From Polytrichum commune (taxonomy: Eukaryota; Streptophyta; Polytrichopsida; Polytrichales; Polytrichaceae): DNA of 64,000 bases. The stretch's first letter is position 1; every line of letters starts with the position of its first letter. The notes below the pieces were generated by a model. It was not told the origin of the DNA and did not search any database. It worked only from the letters and a program-made list of their open reading frames with translations. Positions 25,483 to 39,100 of the stretch are shown in pieces. Position numbers and translations under genes: made by a program. The stretch spans positions 44,201,169 through 44,265,168 of the forward strand of contig OX485806.1 of NCBI GenBank assembly GCA_950295325.1, in the 5' to 3' direction.

Positions 25483-26384
25483 CAAGCCTCCTTAAGAGTG
25501 GTAAACCCCACTTTTAGCCCTCTTAAGCTAAAAGTGGGGTCGATTGGGGGTCCAGAGTGGTAAACCCCACTTTTAGCACTTTTAGCAACTTTTAGCAGCT
25601 AAAAATGGGGTCCATGTGGGCCATTTTAGAATTTAGAGTCAAATTGGCGCCTCAAATTGCGTTTCAGCTTGATTAGACAAGCAACACGTTCAGCGATATT
25701 CGGATCGAGAGCCTCGCCATCATCGTGCTCGAGGGCGGCCATCTCGTCTTCAGGCCGGAACAAGAGCTTGCCAATGATCGTATCGACAACGGCGTTTGAA
25801 ATCTTGAGCGTCAGCTCATCGCCGTCAATCTCAATGTACCGGTGCAGCGTGTTGTTGCGCGACACGATCCCGTCGAAGAACTTGAGCTGTTCAGACGGCG
25901 ACAATGTCTGGTACTCGCTCTATTTCTCCTGGTGTTGTGACTCCATGTGTTTGGTCATGACATCAGAGCGGAAATCGGGCCCGTACGTCTAGTTCGTGAC
26001 GCGCGCGGCGCGCTTCCGGTTCGCCATGTCGACTTGCCGCCCAAAGTATTTGCAAAACGAGCAGACCGCCTTGATAACTGCGGATGTCTTGACATCGCGG
26101 TTCGTCACGTGCAGCCCGAGTTTTTGTTTGTAGGCCGGCTGCCAGGGGCTCCACTTTTTCTTCGGCATGATCACTATAGTGACGCGGAGGTCCACAACAG
26201 GGTCTGCAAGTGTACCTGTAACTGCAATCGATCCCAAGTGCATCGTTTTGCACCTTTGGACAATGCTCTCTTAAAAATGCTTTGAACAATCTTTGGTCTC
26301 ACTCTCTTAAAAATGGGGTCTGGCGAGGCTTAAATGTGGTAAAAGTGGGATCTGTTTTTAGAATCCCACATTTAAGGAGGCCTG
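25483..26384 (-). mobile_element. 902-bp hAT-like element with perfect 8-bp target duplication
   Basis: The ends are CAAGCCTCCTTAAGAGTGG (left) and CAGGCCTCCTTAAATGTGG (right, reverse complement), 16 of 19 identical. The target duplication TCCATACC is perfect (25475-25482 and 26385-26392). Subterminal copies of ACCCCACTTTTAGC or its complement form hairpins near the left end (25505-25541) and recur near the right. The 8-bp duplication together with a BED finger gene points to the hAT superfamily. The interior is far richer in G+C than the surroundings. Confidence 0.9.
25626..26168 (-). pseudogene. BED-type zinc finger protein of the hAT-like element
   Basis: One minus-strand frame runs from an ATG at 26168 to a TAA at 25626 (181 codons). 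It contains two in-frame TAG codons, at 25989-25991 and 25920-25922, both one transition from CAG. It begins MPKKKWSPWQPAYKQKLGL and has CSFC and, about 30 residues on, KHMESQH, a C-x2-C...H-x4-H BED finger for DNA binding. The rest (SPSEQLKFFDGIVSRNN, LLFRPEDEM) has no hAT catalytic or dimerisation motif, so the protein is an N-terminal transposase remnant or a stand-alone DNA-binding protein. In the 60-base line at 25981, 41 bases are G or C, unlike the host background, which suggests recent arrival from a GC-richer genome. Confidence 0.75.
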
Positions 26385-26392
26385 TCCATACC

Positions 26393-27948
26393 TCAAGTGC
26401 TTTGCCCTTTAGATAATCCTCTAAACCCATAGATTTTTTTATTTTGATATGTTTCAATATGAGATTCTTGCCATACGGCCATCTAAAAATAAAGAATACA
26501 TCAAATGATAGAGACCATGAATGGAATAAAATTCCACATCATGGATGGGAAATGGGTTTCCAATGACAAAAATATAATATGAGCACAATGTAGGATTGAT
26601 TTTATTTTGCTAAGGGGATTCGCTGTGGGGCAAAATTAATACATCAGTATGTGTTGGAATGGGTTTAGGATTTTGGGGGAAGTTGTATTCATGAAAATAC
26701 ATATATTGAGATATATGTATGAGCCCTTCTAATGTGTGCTAATTGGTATTCATGATATTTATCAATGCAATTTTGATGTTAAAATTGGTACACATGTAAT
26801 AATAACCTTCAATTTTATCCAAATTATTTTGAAATAAAAAATGCATGTTGTAAACGTAACAATTGGACATGCATGGGCAAATAATGTTGAAATGTAGTCT
26901 AAGATTAGTTTTTCGTAATGACAATTTCAGGTTGAGGTTAATATGTTGGTAGTAATAGTTTTAGAATAAATATTTAAATGAGTAGGTTGGTGGTTGTAGT
27001 TGAGACTAATGCAAGATGCAAATCAAGTAACTTAGATCTACATAATTATGATTTTTTTTAAATAAACAAGTTCAAAATGATAATAGAAATAATGACGCCT
27101 TTGTTCATAATACATATTAAAAAATATGACATATGTTGTTATAATTGAGATTTACCAAATTATGTCATGCTTTGGTACTTTATTTAATAATGTGTTAAGT
27201 GTTTTTTCAAATAATCATTTTTAATCATAAATAGATTAATTAGACAAAACATAAAATCTTAACGATTGAGATTCACAAATCTAACATAATATGAGGGTTT
27301 GGTATTATTAAGTTAATGAAAAATGTGTATTGTGAATGTGATCGGTGGAATGTGGCTTGCAACACAATTACAATTTGTTTTAAATAACAATCAATAATCA
27401 TTTGGAGATTTATGAGGACTTTGTGAGGGACAAATTTTCTACGCATTTTAAGATAATTGTTAAAGGTGTAAGCAGAACAAACACATATGCAGAAAACATG
27501 GAAAATATGAAAATTTTAAAAGGAGTTCAAGAACTAAGTCGACGTGCAAAAACTGGGAAAAATTTGTTGACATAGTGTTCATATGGATTATGATTTTCTA
27601 TTTGGATATTGGTTTGGTGAAAAAAAAACCTATTCCAATATGGTCCCCATTGATTTGTGTATATGGAATAATTATACTAAGAACTTTGAGTTATTGCCTA
27701 TTGCTTACCATGCCTTAATCATCATCTTTTTGGAAGACATAGATAATGTTGGGTTGCACCATTTGAGATGGAAAGTCTAATTATAATTAAATTACAACTA
27801 TAATATCATATAAAAAATTGAACCATGCATTTTGAATATGTAATATTAAAATGTCTTAGATGCATTTTTGTAATGTACAATGTTATTAATGCAATGTCAA
27901 TGGATTCATTTCCCTATGTCTTTGAAATGGCATGAAACTTGTGGAGGG
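26393..27948. other. AT-rich interval, no gene recognised
   Basis: No motif-bearing ORF, TIR or tandem array seen on either strand. Confidence 0.4.
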
Positions 27949-27956
27949 GTCCTTTG

Positions 27957-30417
27957 CAGAGCCCTCCATTGTCAATTGAAGTTGTACCCATGCCCATACC
28001 ATTAATATCAGTTGCAACCTTTGCCCACCAGTGCCAAACCTATGCCCATACTATAAACTTAAGGATGTGTGCATGGGAGAAAAAATTTATGAGGACTGCA
28101 AGTCTTGATTTGTCTGTAGGAATAAAAGGTCATTGACTATCGCACACTTCAGCCCCGAGAGCTTTGGGGTGAGAGTATTGCCAGCATTGGAAAAATTGCA
28201 TTATGATTTTGAATTACCTGTTGGGATATGCAAAATTTGAACGCGCTATGCGTGACATGATCGGGAAAGACAAGGCCCCTTTCAGATTCCACCACCAAAA
28301 AATACGGAAGCTAGCACTGTCCTTATTATTTGGTGGCAGAGTTGCGCGTACTGCCTCAATTACCTATTTCTTTTCAAGATCTTTCACTTTGTACTTCTCT
28401 TACATAGTAACCTCAACACGTGTGTCAAAGTTGTTGACACCTTGTTGAACATCCAGTTAAGCACTATCGTCTGTGTCATCCTCAAGATGATCGTACATAG
28501 ATATCTGATCACCAATGCGGCGCTTCTTTGTTTGCGGGGGGACATGGTCATTATCATTTCCCTCTGTATTGGCCGATAAATTGACCTCCATGCCAATCGA
28601 GTGCATATGTGCCTTCAATTTTTCCTTCGCTGCAACAATCATATGGTTGAGATTATCTTTCCATTCACAAGTGCTTTCAATAGGCGCTTACATGAGATAA
28701 TCGATGGGGGGATCTCTGCTCTTAATGATGGCACCATTGTCACCCACTTGATCATCGACAACAAGATTCAAAAGATTGATCAATTGAAATCTCCAAAATG
28801 CGACCTTGTGTAGTGTCAGCTCTTTGATTTTTTTCAAGATCGAGAGTTTCCATCTCAGAGGGTGTTAAAAAATCAATGAATTGCTTTAAAAAGTCTCTAA
28901 CATCATGGCAATTTTCCGCAGTTGATCACCCTGCTTCAGTAGCTTAATGACCTCGTTCAACATCTTGTCAACACTGTTCAAACAACGAAGAAGTGAGTTC
29001 CAACGTGGTGCGTTCTCTTGCTTCAGAGTCTTCGACAACTTGGATTGCAAATTATACTTTTTAAAGTACGCGACCAGATTCTTGCAAGCATCAATGAGAT
29101 TATACAAGTCTGACATGTGGGCCTCATCATGGTATCTATAAAACGGCTTGCTCCTCTAACCAGCAACTTGCTTCGTAGTCTTGTTGAAGACGTACGTTAA
29201 CGGGTTTGCAATCTTATGATCTATGCAACCTAATAGGTCAAACTCGCTTTCAACACCACCTTCACCAACAATGTTCGAGCCACCATCCGCCACAACAGTG
29301 ATTTGATAGAAAATGCTATTGAAGATGTCAAAGACGTCAAGAGCTTCCCTAAGCTCCTCCAAAACCATGATGGCGGTGTGGCTCGCGTCCTGAACAGGCT
29401 TGACATGCAATGTTCGATTAAACAGAACGAACTGTTCATAAATGTAGTGCACCGTGATCGACAAATATGACAATTTCTTGACATCGCCCGTCCAGAGATC
29501 GAGAGTAATTGCAATGGATACACTAGTTCCAAGGTGTTTGGCAACGATCTTTATCAACTTAGTGCACCCATTCTGGGCACGGGCCTGCACATTGCGTCCG
29601 ATCATAGTTGGATCAAGCAGTAGGTCATCAACCATGAGCCATTTTTTGTTGGCAAGACCGATGTCCAAAGATGTTTGAAAAAACCGCTTCAAACCATTTC
29701 CGGCTACATATTCAAATGGTTGAAGGTCAATCGTGCAAAAGTTGGCAGCCGCTAATGTCAACTTCTTCTTATCGGTTGTGCTGGCGACACCCTTGGTTGC
29801 AAATACATTCATTGTTCCACTTTGCGGTTCTTCATGACACTTGTGTTGAGCAATAGTGTTGGTATCAGTGGTTTTCTTGCGAGAAAAACACGCTGCAAAC
29901 TGGCAGTCCTTACCATGTTGCTGCACAATGCCAAACCTTTTCCACAGAGCTTGGTTTTGGCCGTGGTTCTTTGCGTTGCGAAAACATATGATTAACCTCA
30001 TTCCTCAATGACTTCTTCAATTCCTTCTCGATTAGTCGCACATCTACCAAACTATTGTCTGCCGCCATCTCTTTGCAAGTTGCAATATCCTAATAGGAAT
30101 AACACTTGGTTGTTTCACACAAACCACAATTTCAAAATAACTTAACTTCAACAATGTTTCTTTGGTGGTCTCGATCAGAAACTTGGCATGTTCCGCACTC
30201 CACAATAAGTCAGGACTCAAGTTAGGACTTAAGGCCGCTTAACTTGCTCCACTAATACAAAAATAAGTACATGCCCTTTGCCTACCCATGCCCACTTGGA
30301 AGAAATTCCCATTCCATACCCACTGGGATGCCGTGGCCACCCATGCCCACATTAAACCCATGGGCATGGGTGGGTATGGGCTTGGGCATGGGTATGGGCG
30401 CCCAATGCAAGGCTTTA
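27957..30417 (-). mobile_element. hAT transposon, near full length, decayed
   Basis: Left end CAGAGCCCTCCATTG and right end (reverse complement) TAAAGCCTTGCATTG match at 11 of 15. The flanking 8-bp duplication is GTCCTTTG (27949-27956) and GTCCTTTT (30418-30425), 7 of 8. Subterminal regions at 27,985-28,055 and 30,270-30,410 are loaded with CCCATGCCCA motifs in both orientations, as expected of transposase-binding subterminal repeats. The transposase occupies most of the interior on the minus strand. The MITE at 43,444 shares termini and subterminal motifs. Confidence 0.9.
28087..30068 (-). pseudogene. hAT transposase, decayed
   Basis: Translation probably began at ATG 30068-30066 (MAADNSLVDVRLIEKELKK), followed by a frameshift into the 30001-29156 frame. 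Domains in order: a BED-like finger (WKRFGIVQQHG ... CHEE); FCTIDLQPFEYVAGNGLKRF; the catalytic-core start ITLDLWTGDVKKLSYLSITV; VVADGGSNIVGEG with the second acidic residue and a following Cys-His (GCIDHK); CKNLVAYFKKYNLQSKLSKT and APRWNSLLRCLNSVD (29,110-28,950); and a hATC dimerisation tail GNTLTPKLSGLKCAIVNDLL ending at TAA 28089-28087. Stops and frame changes separate these blocks, so no active enzyme is made. Confidence 0.88.
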
Positions 30418-30425
30418 GTCCTTTT

Positions 30426-31930
30426 GTGGTGTACGTACCTTCCTTCCCAAAAATGAAATATACTTATTTTATTTAGATATAGTATTCATAATATGCTTAC
30501 TTAATCAGGGTTAAATTGGGTATATGCAATATTGGTTAAATAATTTCTTAATCATGATTCTAGTGTACCAATAACAAGTACTACAAATGGAGGAACTTAA
30601 TCGAGATTAGATTATGTGGGTGAAATATTATAATATGTCTGCAAGGCACAAAATTGTTAACATATTTGGGGAGAACCTCTATGACCTTCAATGAGCATTG
30701 TAATATCTTCTTAGATAATGTACTATATAGTCATATAAGCTCCAAAACTTACAAATAAGTAAGGTAAATATCTAATTGGAATCTTGTCTCCAACAAACAC
30801 TTATATTTGAGTGGTGTACAGTTGACTATGAATATTTGAATTGATGCCAACAACATATTTGTTGAATAGCATGCTCAAGTTTTTTATTATAGACGATGAC
30901 ATATTTGGAAAAATCTATGTGAACAATTAATAATTAGTAGTTTTTCTCAAAATAACAAACACAATTAATTTAAGCAAAAATGGTAACATGATGATGCAAA
31001 CATACAAATTTGGTGGAAGTATAGTGCAATTGGTAAGTTTAACATCCATTTATTGGAATTCCTAAATCATTACTTAATTTTAATTGCACATCCAAGGTTT
31101 AAGGGCATTAATAAAAAAAATCTTTAATTTCTACTACTTAGATATATTCTACCAATTCATGTAGCATATAAGTTAATAATTTAATTTCAAACTTCTTTTA
31201 AATTACTCAAGGTTATAAAAAAAATGCATGTGTTCACTATTAATTTTGAATTGGTTTTTAATAGAATTTGAAGATGTGACCCAATTTTTTCTAGATATAT
31301 TTTTTATGATGTAAATTTTCCAATACTCACCAAAATATAAGCCAATCAATTAAAAAGATTTGATAATTTTCTTCCATAAAACTCACATACCTTATATTTA
31401 AATGGTGCATGATTGGATGTATATCTAAGATTGGACACCAAAAATACATTCTAGAAATATGTATAATCATAATCCTTGCAATATTCAACAAAAATTGGAA
31501 ACGAGGGTCTCTATGATCGTACAATAACTTGGAAAATATTTTCTTTGATAAGGAGCATAATATTCATATAAGCAACAAGAAAAATGAGGAGAATGCATAC
31601 AAACATGATTTCATTTTTTTAATACTAATCATATTGTTCATAACATTTAAAAAAGTGGGGTGCATAGAGTAAATGTATGTTAAGACCATGTTACCTTAAG
31701 GTAGACGTGTTTTTAACTCAAAAATGGATTTCAAAATAATGTGTTTAAATGAAACTTGGAAAAAAAAATTCAAGCTCAATAATCAACATGTGGGGGGATA
31801 CATGTGTGGCCATTAATCATGCACAAATTATTCATACATGCTCCCAAAATACGTACTATGTAGTTGGTGAATACTAGAATCGCTTTCAACTAGAAATGAG
31901 TACCATATGTCTCGCGTCATGTCAATGACC
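30426..31930. other. AT-rich interval, no gene recognised
   Basis: Only short ORFs without motifs. No terminal repeats recognised. Confidence 0.4.
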
Positions 31931-31940
31931 AGGTCGGTTG

Positions 31941-32037
31941 TGTGATCGGTTCCAGGCCAGTAGCGTTTTTCCATGCACATGCTACTATGTGATCGGTTCC
32001 AGGCCAGTAGCGTTTTTCCATGCACATGCTACTATGT
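31941..32037 (+). repeat. 47-bp tandem duplication
   Basis: Two essentially identical copies starting at 31941 and 31988 (TGTGATCGGTTCCAGGCCAG ... CACATGCTACTA). The near-identity implies a recent duplication. Confidence 0.9.
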
Positions 32038-32142
32038 GTAGTTAGTGTGGTGATGTGTAACACTAAAACCATCCCTATTGGGATTTATAGGAGATACCTA
32101 TTTATACATTAAAAACCTAGGTAGGTATGTATAAACATGTAA

Positions 32143-32690
32143 GTGGAAATACCTATTTTAATATGTATTGTTTTTGTTGTGTTGTGGTTGTCTATTGCTT
32201 TACATTTTTTGAAGATGGAGGCAAGTTTTAGACGTGGTCCTATTGACTACAACTTAGCTTATTATGATGATGTTGAAATTCACTTTGATCATGGTGTTTT
32301 TACCTTCAATCAAGCAAATGACGGAGTGGATTAAGTTGAGGTTGTGCCTTCTAGAGCTAGTCGGAGGGGCTATTATGGATGTCAACTTGGTCATCTTCTT
32401 TGAGGTCCCAGTAGCAATTGTACCAATTTTCCAATCTATGTTAAAACTTTTGTAGTGGTGGAATCATCACAATTTGCGAGAAATCATGATTCTATGTTGA
32501 TGAGTAATAACATTAATTAAAATGTTATTGAGATTCAAATTGTTTTATCAAGTTTTGATTGCCATGTTGATGTCCAAGTTGTTGTTGAGGTTCAACCTAT
32601 ATTGGATGCTCACATTGAGGAGTGTGTGAATCAGGTCGATTTGGTGCTTCAAGTGTTTCAAGTCAATTTTTCCAATTTATCATGAATATA
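32143..32690 (+). other. Possible decayed coding stretch, unidentified
   Basis: Plus-strand reading 32143-32334, and its continuation with interruptions to about 32690, has an amphipathic texture rich in Val, Asp and Gln (for example VDVQVVVEVQPILDAHI). No known motif is present, and the first ~20 residues could be a hydrophobic helix. It could be chance or a retroelement remnant. Confidence 0.2.
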
Positions 32691-33069
32691 ACCAACCTTA
32701 TAAATCTCCTTACTTATACTTTCCACTACCTTTTAATTTATGGGCACACATGTGTATATCTTTCCAAAGAGGTTATGGACACACATTCATGATCCTTGTG
32801 GCATGTTGGCATGTTGGCATGTTGTGGGTCCACATGTTCTCGAATATGTAATTCCATGTAATAGATTTTTGTACATGCATATGTATGTCACATGACATGG
32901 TGTCGAGCACCAAACCACGTCTTGGTTGCTTAGTTTTAAGCTAGGTAATGTTCTTGATTAATTTCTAGACTAAACATTGTGGAAGTTTAACCTTTAGGAC
33001 GATTCCCCAAGTTTAGTAGGTTGTTTGGGAATTACTTTGTGTTGTGGGATCTTGCCATCTTTTTGGAAG

Positions 33070-33190
33070 GTTCCCATTCACTTTCCATAGGACCCACCAA
33101 AGGTTGGACTTGACGGGGTCAAGAAGGTTCCCATCCACTTTCATGGGACCCACCAAAGGTTTGATTTGAAGGGGTCAAAACACAATGGCT
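33070..33190 (+). repeat. ~57-bp imperfect tandem duplication
   Basis: GAAGGTTCCCATTCACTTTC and GAAGGTTCCCATCCACTTTC head two adjacent copies, each continuing with GGACCCACCAAAGGTT and ending GGGGTCAA. Confidence 0.8.
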
Positions 33191-36100
33191 CCTTTGGCTT
33201 GTAGTTATGTGAGACACAAAAAAACTTATGGTGTAAGGGTGTTTCAAGGGGGGTTGTTATTGAAAAAATTTATGAGTCTTTGCCATTTTTGTTACACTGG
33301 TTGATTCCCCCGTGTGGAATGAATGATAATTTATCTTGTAACAAATGATTCTTGAGAAATATTGTGTTTCTAAGAAAATATAATTTATAATTTATTACTT
33401 ACTATCTAGATTCTCGTCTCATTCATTGATTATATTTTAGTAACATGCTTATTGTTGTATTTAATGCATGTTTCTCTGGGTATGATTTTCGCATGATGTG
33501 ATATGTGTGGCAGTGTGTATTTTCACAACATTCACCTTTATATCTTGCTAATCTATCTTTGTCTATGCAAAAGAAGATCCGTAGGCACAATAATAGACCC
33601 CTACCCCTCCCAACCTTGTTATACACACAAATACAACTCAAATGTCCCTCCATACATACCACACAAACGATTCTTTACCCCCTTGATAGTGTAACAAATG
33701 CACTATGATCTATGCATCTACCATCATGTCGATAACATCCAACAAATATACAAAGTCCTATGCAAACAAAATATCCTCTACGCAAAAGTAACAACCATAT
33801 ACAGAGCCCTCCACCTCACCAAAAACAATCCCATCCCCTTGTATATCTTCACAAACATCCTCAATTCCATCTAATCAATCAATCAATCAAATTGGCAATC
33901 CAATTTTATTTAAAGATTGATTGATATGCATTAAGGATGGCATATCATATAGGATTAATCAAGCCTAAATTCCTTATTCATGCATTAAGTATATGGAGTA
34001 TAGGGATCCAATTAAATTGATAATCTATCCATTAAACATGGATATTGACTTATGTTGGTGTCAAAAAAAATAAAAAAATGAACATACAATCTTATTGATC
34101 ATTGAATGGTATAAAACAATAATTACATCAGTTTCTATGACATGTATTACAAAATTTGATGCATATGAATTAAACATGGGAGATGAAAACATCTTAAAAA
34201 GATTTCATTTATGAAAATCAAGGATTTGTATTAAATGTATGATATTGGCAACTATTTTATAAAAAATTACATGTTCATTTGTGTTAATGATTACATACAA
34301 ACATATTTTTTATGTAAAAATATTAGCATTTATATTTATATCATTGAAATTATATGTATATTTCTTAGGTTACAAAATACGTTTTATAGAAGAGGTTTGT
34401 AGAGTATAATGCAACTGCACATGATTATTTTGTCTAATGAAAGGTGCACCTTTGAAATATAAATCTTCAAAATAGATTTATAATAAAACCAACCAAAAAA
34501 CCTTATGACAACAAAATTAAATTGAGATACCCTAAAACTACATAAAATAAAAAATAAAAAAATGTAAGAAAACCACACATAAAACAAACCAAATAAAATC
34601 TCAATTGAAAGCACAAAAAATATCCAAAGTTTTTGACACCAAATTAAATAGATTCCCAAACTCTACCAATTTAAGTATCAGTTTTCAAAAAATATAAAAA
34701 ATGCAAACTTTTGAAATACCAACAAAGAATTTATCAACTAAAATACTAGAATAAAACATCTACGACTAATCACCAAACCACCATAAGCCTTTCAAAACAA
34801 AACCCATACCAAAATCCCACAACACACAATTTCATTAGAATCGGAGTACACAATAATTACTTAGAGTCAAAGACATGCACCAAACCTAGGCGGCTTCACC
34901 CTAACCATTAATTGTTTGTACCCCAATGTCAAAGGAAATATTTTTGATTTATTATTGGTTTCCCTTAATACAAATATTCCCACGTTTTTGCAAAATTTAA
35001 ACCCTATTTTAATATAATACCTACAAACACAACAAAAAAAATTCCACATATTAATAAACAAATAAGGATTTCTCCAAGTTTATCTAGTAGAATAACGTCT
35101 TTGCCTCTATTATAAAAACCAACTCTTCACATAATGCATGCACTATGTTTACAACCCCATACTCTCGACGTGAATATTCATCCCCTCATATAAATTATTG
35201 CCCCCACCAACACATTTGACAATAAAAAATCCCACCTCTAGATAAACATTCCACAACTCAACCATATACACAACCTCAACCAAAAAACCAACAAATCCCT
35301 CCCCCCTTAAAAACCTTTTAACACCTCATAAAATCATGTCCAACATAGGTATTTTTCAAACAACCTCCAAAGTTTACCATCAACCAAATAACCTCAATAT
35401 TTTCCAAGCCAACATTAAAACAAATTCACAACCAACCTTGCACATTCATAACACACCAATACACATGACCAGGTGTTTCACTAGCAAAATATTCAAAATC
35501 AAATAAGACTGTGAACCCTTAGAGTGGTCCACCACTCCGCGGGATCACTTTTAGTTAGAATGATAACATTAAAATTTAGAATTGATAGGGAATTTAAGGA
35601 AAATTAGTTCATTTAGTATTTAGCTTAGAAGAAAGAATGTGAAGTACCGAGGACTTCAGGCCTTTAACCGGAAGTAGAAAAAATATGCTAGCTAGTAAAA
35701 ACTACTAGCTAAGCAAATGTTAGTAGATGCTAGTTAAGCAAATGATACTAGATGCTAGCTAAGCAAATATTAGTTTATTAGTTAATAGGGTCCACACAAG
35801 ACTATTGGAGGTGTTTGGCGTAAGAAGACGAAATCGGCTTGAAGATTTTTGAAGAAAAAAAGAAAGAGAACAACGGGGTTATTTGACCACTTGCCCCCTT
35901 GCCAACTCAATGGCAAAAAATTAGAAATGTTATAAGGTTTCCCGTCGGAGCCACCTCGACGAGAGGGTGACAACCTCAATCAACAAAATCCCCGAGCCAA
36001 AAAATTTGGGAAAGGGTTCGAAGAATGAAGCCGGTGGCGGAGGGGTCCAACCTTTTGCTGAGAGGGTTTTAAAACCCCTCCTTCTACTTTGTAGTATCTC

Positions 36101-39100
36101 TCTCTTCCTCTAATGCTTGGGCGAAGCCCTGCTTCAATGTAGTTAGGAAAATTTCTTTAGCGTGCATTCTCAATGGCCTAAGAAAAAAACTTGAGAAATT
36201 CCTCTACTTTTTCTCCTAATTAGAATGTATGTTTATTGACACACCAAAAAATTTCTTCATTTTTTTGTAAAGGTAGATTGGATTGTAGAATTGTGAGTGA
36301 AGGCATTGTAAACCTCAGCTGACAATGCCCTGAAAGCTTAGTTCAAGAGCTAAAACAAAATACTTATCATTTTTCTCATAGAGAAATTTCATATAACTGT
36401 CCATAGCCGTTTTCAATTTGTGATTTGGTTAAGGTGACAATTAATTATGGATTTCTTATCCGGTTAAAGTGATTTTTAGATCATTGGAAAAATAATTATG
36501 TACACTAAGCAAATTTATTATGCTTAGGCCTAAATTATAGTGCAAAAAAAACAATTTAAATTTAAATTGTTAACTAATATACGCTTTACAATCAAACTAG
36601 TTACAAGGAAGGAGGCAAGGTCGACGTCCGGGAAGTAGAGCAAGGAAGGAGGTAGCGGCTCGGCCGACATCGAGCCCAATTAACCGAGGTGAATTGAGGT
36701 AAATTAACTAACCGTAGTCTTCCATTTAGGGTTGGAGGGAGCGTGGGTAAGGTATGCATCTCTAAACCCATTCACTTATCTCGTAAGGTCAAGTGGTTTG
36801 ACCACTTGATCGCCGAGGGAATACCCAACTCCATTGTTCTAAGGTCCCTTGGTATGCTTTATGATAGTAGCTTTGTTAATTAGCAAGTTTCGTATGTGGT
36901 AAGTTGGATTAATCACTGACACGATTACTCTAAATGTTGTTGGTGGAAAGGTGGGATTAATGACCCGCGAATCCATTTTTCTATTGTTGGCCCCATAGAT
37001 TGGGAGTAATGACCACAATTTATGAAGATTGTGCAACAGGTTGAACCTACATGTTATCCGTCACCCTAGTCCCATTAGGTTGAATTTCGAAGTCTATCCA
37101 GTGTAAACACACTTAATAATTAAAACATAAAAAACAAATCATAAACCCTTGTTGGCAAGAGACCCAAATTGGAAACTTAATTCGGTAGGGTGACACCACC
37201 TTTTGGACCGTTGAAGTCCAAAGGGTTTGAGATGTCATTCGAGCTTCAAAGGACATGCACGAGGCCTTAGAAGGTTTCAAGGTAAGGAATGCACCAACCA
37301 AGTAAGGGGTGATGCCTAATATATGAATGTAGTGAGGTAGGATGTGCAAACAAAATTAAGTAATTAAGAAAGAATTTGTATAAAGGGTGGGACTTAAGCT
37401 AAGTTCCCCCGCTTAAAAATTTAAATATAACTAAGTAAAAAAATACGAAGAATTGAATGGTCCATCAAATCGTCGTTATTCCATTTATTGATCTATGATA
37501 GTATGAGTCACACCCGGTTGGTGTGTATCAAAACCATCCCAATTCACAAGTTAGGATTGTTTTGGTTTTAATGTTGGTGAGTCTGTGCTTAGAATAGGTT
37601 GTAGGTTAAGGTTAGAACTATACATGAAATTGGTTAGTGGAGTTTAGAGCCACAATAGTAAAAAACTAAGGTCCAACCTCCAGAGGTACTACAACGCATA
37701 TTTAATTTCCCTTAAAAATCTAAGTACTCACGTTATACACCTATCATCTGGGCACCTGCAAGTGCAAGCCAACTTCATCGAAGTGTTTGTGTGATATTTT
37801 TAGGCTCCTTCGGAAGGGGGTGGCCAAAAGTACCACAGAAATTTTATGAAAAATATGTTTTATACATGCAAGCAATTTTTTTAGAATATAATTAGTATAA
37901 TATAGCATCAATTCTGAACACATAGTGTATAATAAACACTATATAATACCATGTTACGCCATGTATTATTTAATTTTCTATATATATATATGATTTTGTA
38001 TTTAGGATGGTAAAAACTTTTGGAATGGGATGTACAAGATGTGAATGAAGATTTGTATTGGGTTATTCAAGTCGTCTAGTTTAATCATTGTTGTAAAATC
38101 CACATTTAATTGCAAGTGGTTTTAAGTGGTTTTAAACAACATAAAAAAAATATTATTTGAATTCATATAGGGTAAGTTTCAATGGAGGAAAAATAAAATT
38201 CAAACTACCAAAATATGAAAAAATGAAAAATAAAGGATTAAAATAGAAGGGAGCAAATATGGTCAATAAATATATTAAAAAATTCTTTGGTATAGTAAAA
38301 CCATTTTTTTGTCAAACGCCTAGAAATGATAATAAAATGTTTTTAAAATTGGATTTTTTTCCATGCCATGTTTTTTTGTTGTGTTGAATATAGAATATCA
38401 AAATGAAATCTTCAAAATTTATCATTGAAAATATTTCTCAAAAGGTAAAGGCTAAATCTAGTTTTGGACATACATTTCAAATCCTTAAATTGTTTTAAGT
38501 TGGATTGTTTTCCATATTCCTTGAATTCATTTTAAACTTGAGGGTAGAATTAGACAAATTTGTAAAACAAATTATAAATTTAATGTAACAATTTCATGTT
38601 TTCAACAAATTTTAGACAATTACATGTTCAATACATTTACTTGCACACTAGTTGCATATTCTTCTAAATTGGGTAGAATTCTCTTGACAATAAAATGTGT
38701 CAACATAAATAGCATGGCTTTGTAGATAAATGTGTTTTTCAAATGTTTGAGATTTTTTCTTTCACAAAATTCAAAGTTATTATATAGTTTTGAATCACTT
38801 TCACCTTAACTTATGCACGATAATGGAGTTGTGTACTTGATCGTGTTTGCGCCTAGAAAAAAATATTAGATAAGTAAACAAGTATTAGATTAATAGCCAA
38901 CATCACACCTTTATCACACGACTCCTCTCCAACCAAAAGCTCTAGATATACAAGGTCAAGATAAATAAATAAATAAAACATTATAACTCCACAATCAATA
39001 CCAAACATTAAAATTATCAAAATAACATGTTTCAAAAATTCCACAGAAACCAAAAAAACACAAATAAAAAATATACCAGATAGCTAAACTCTCAAATTGA

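Noticed and set aside
34384-34659. Hydrophobic minus-strand ORF as a membrane protein
   Set aside because: AT-rich low-complexity sequence read as Phe/Leu/Ile. No start context or homologous motif.
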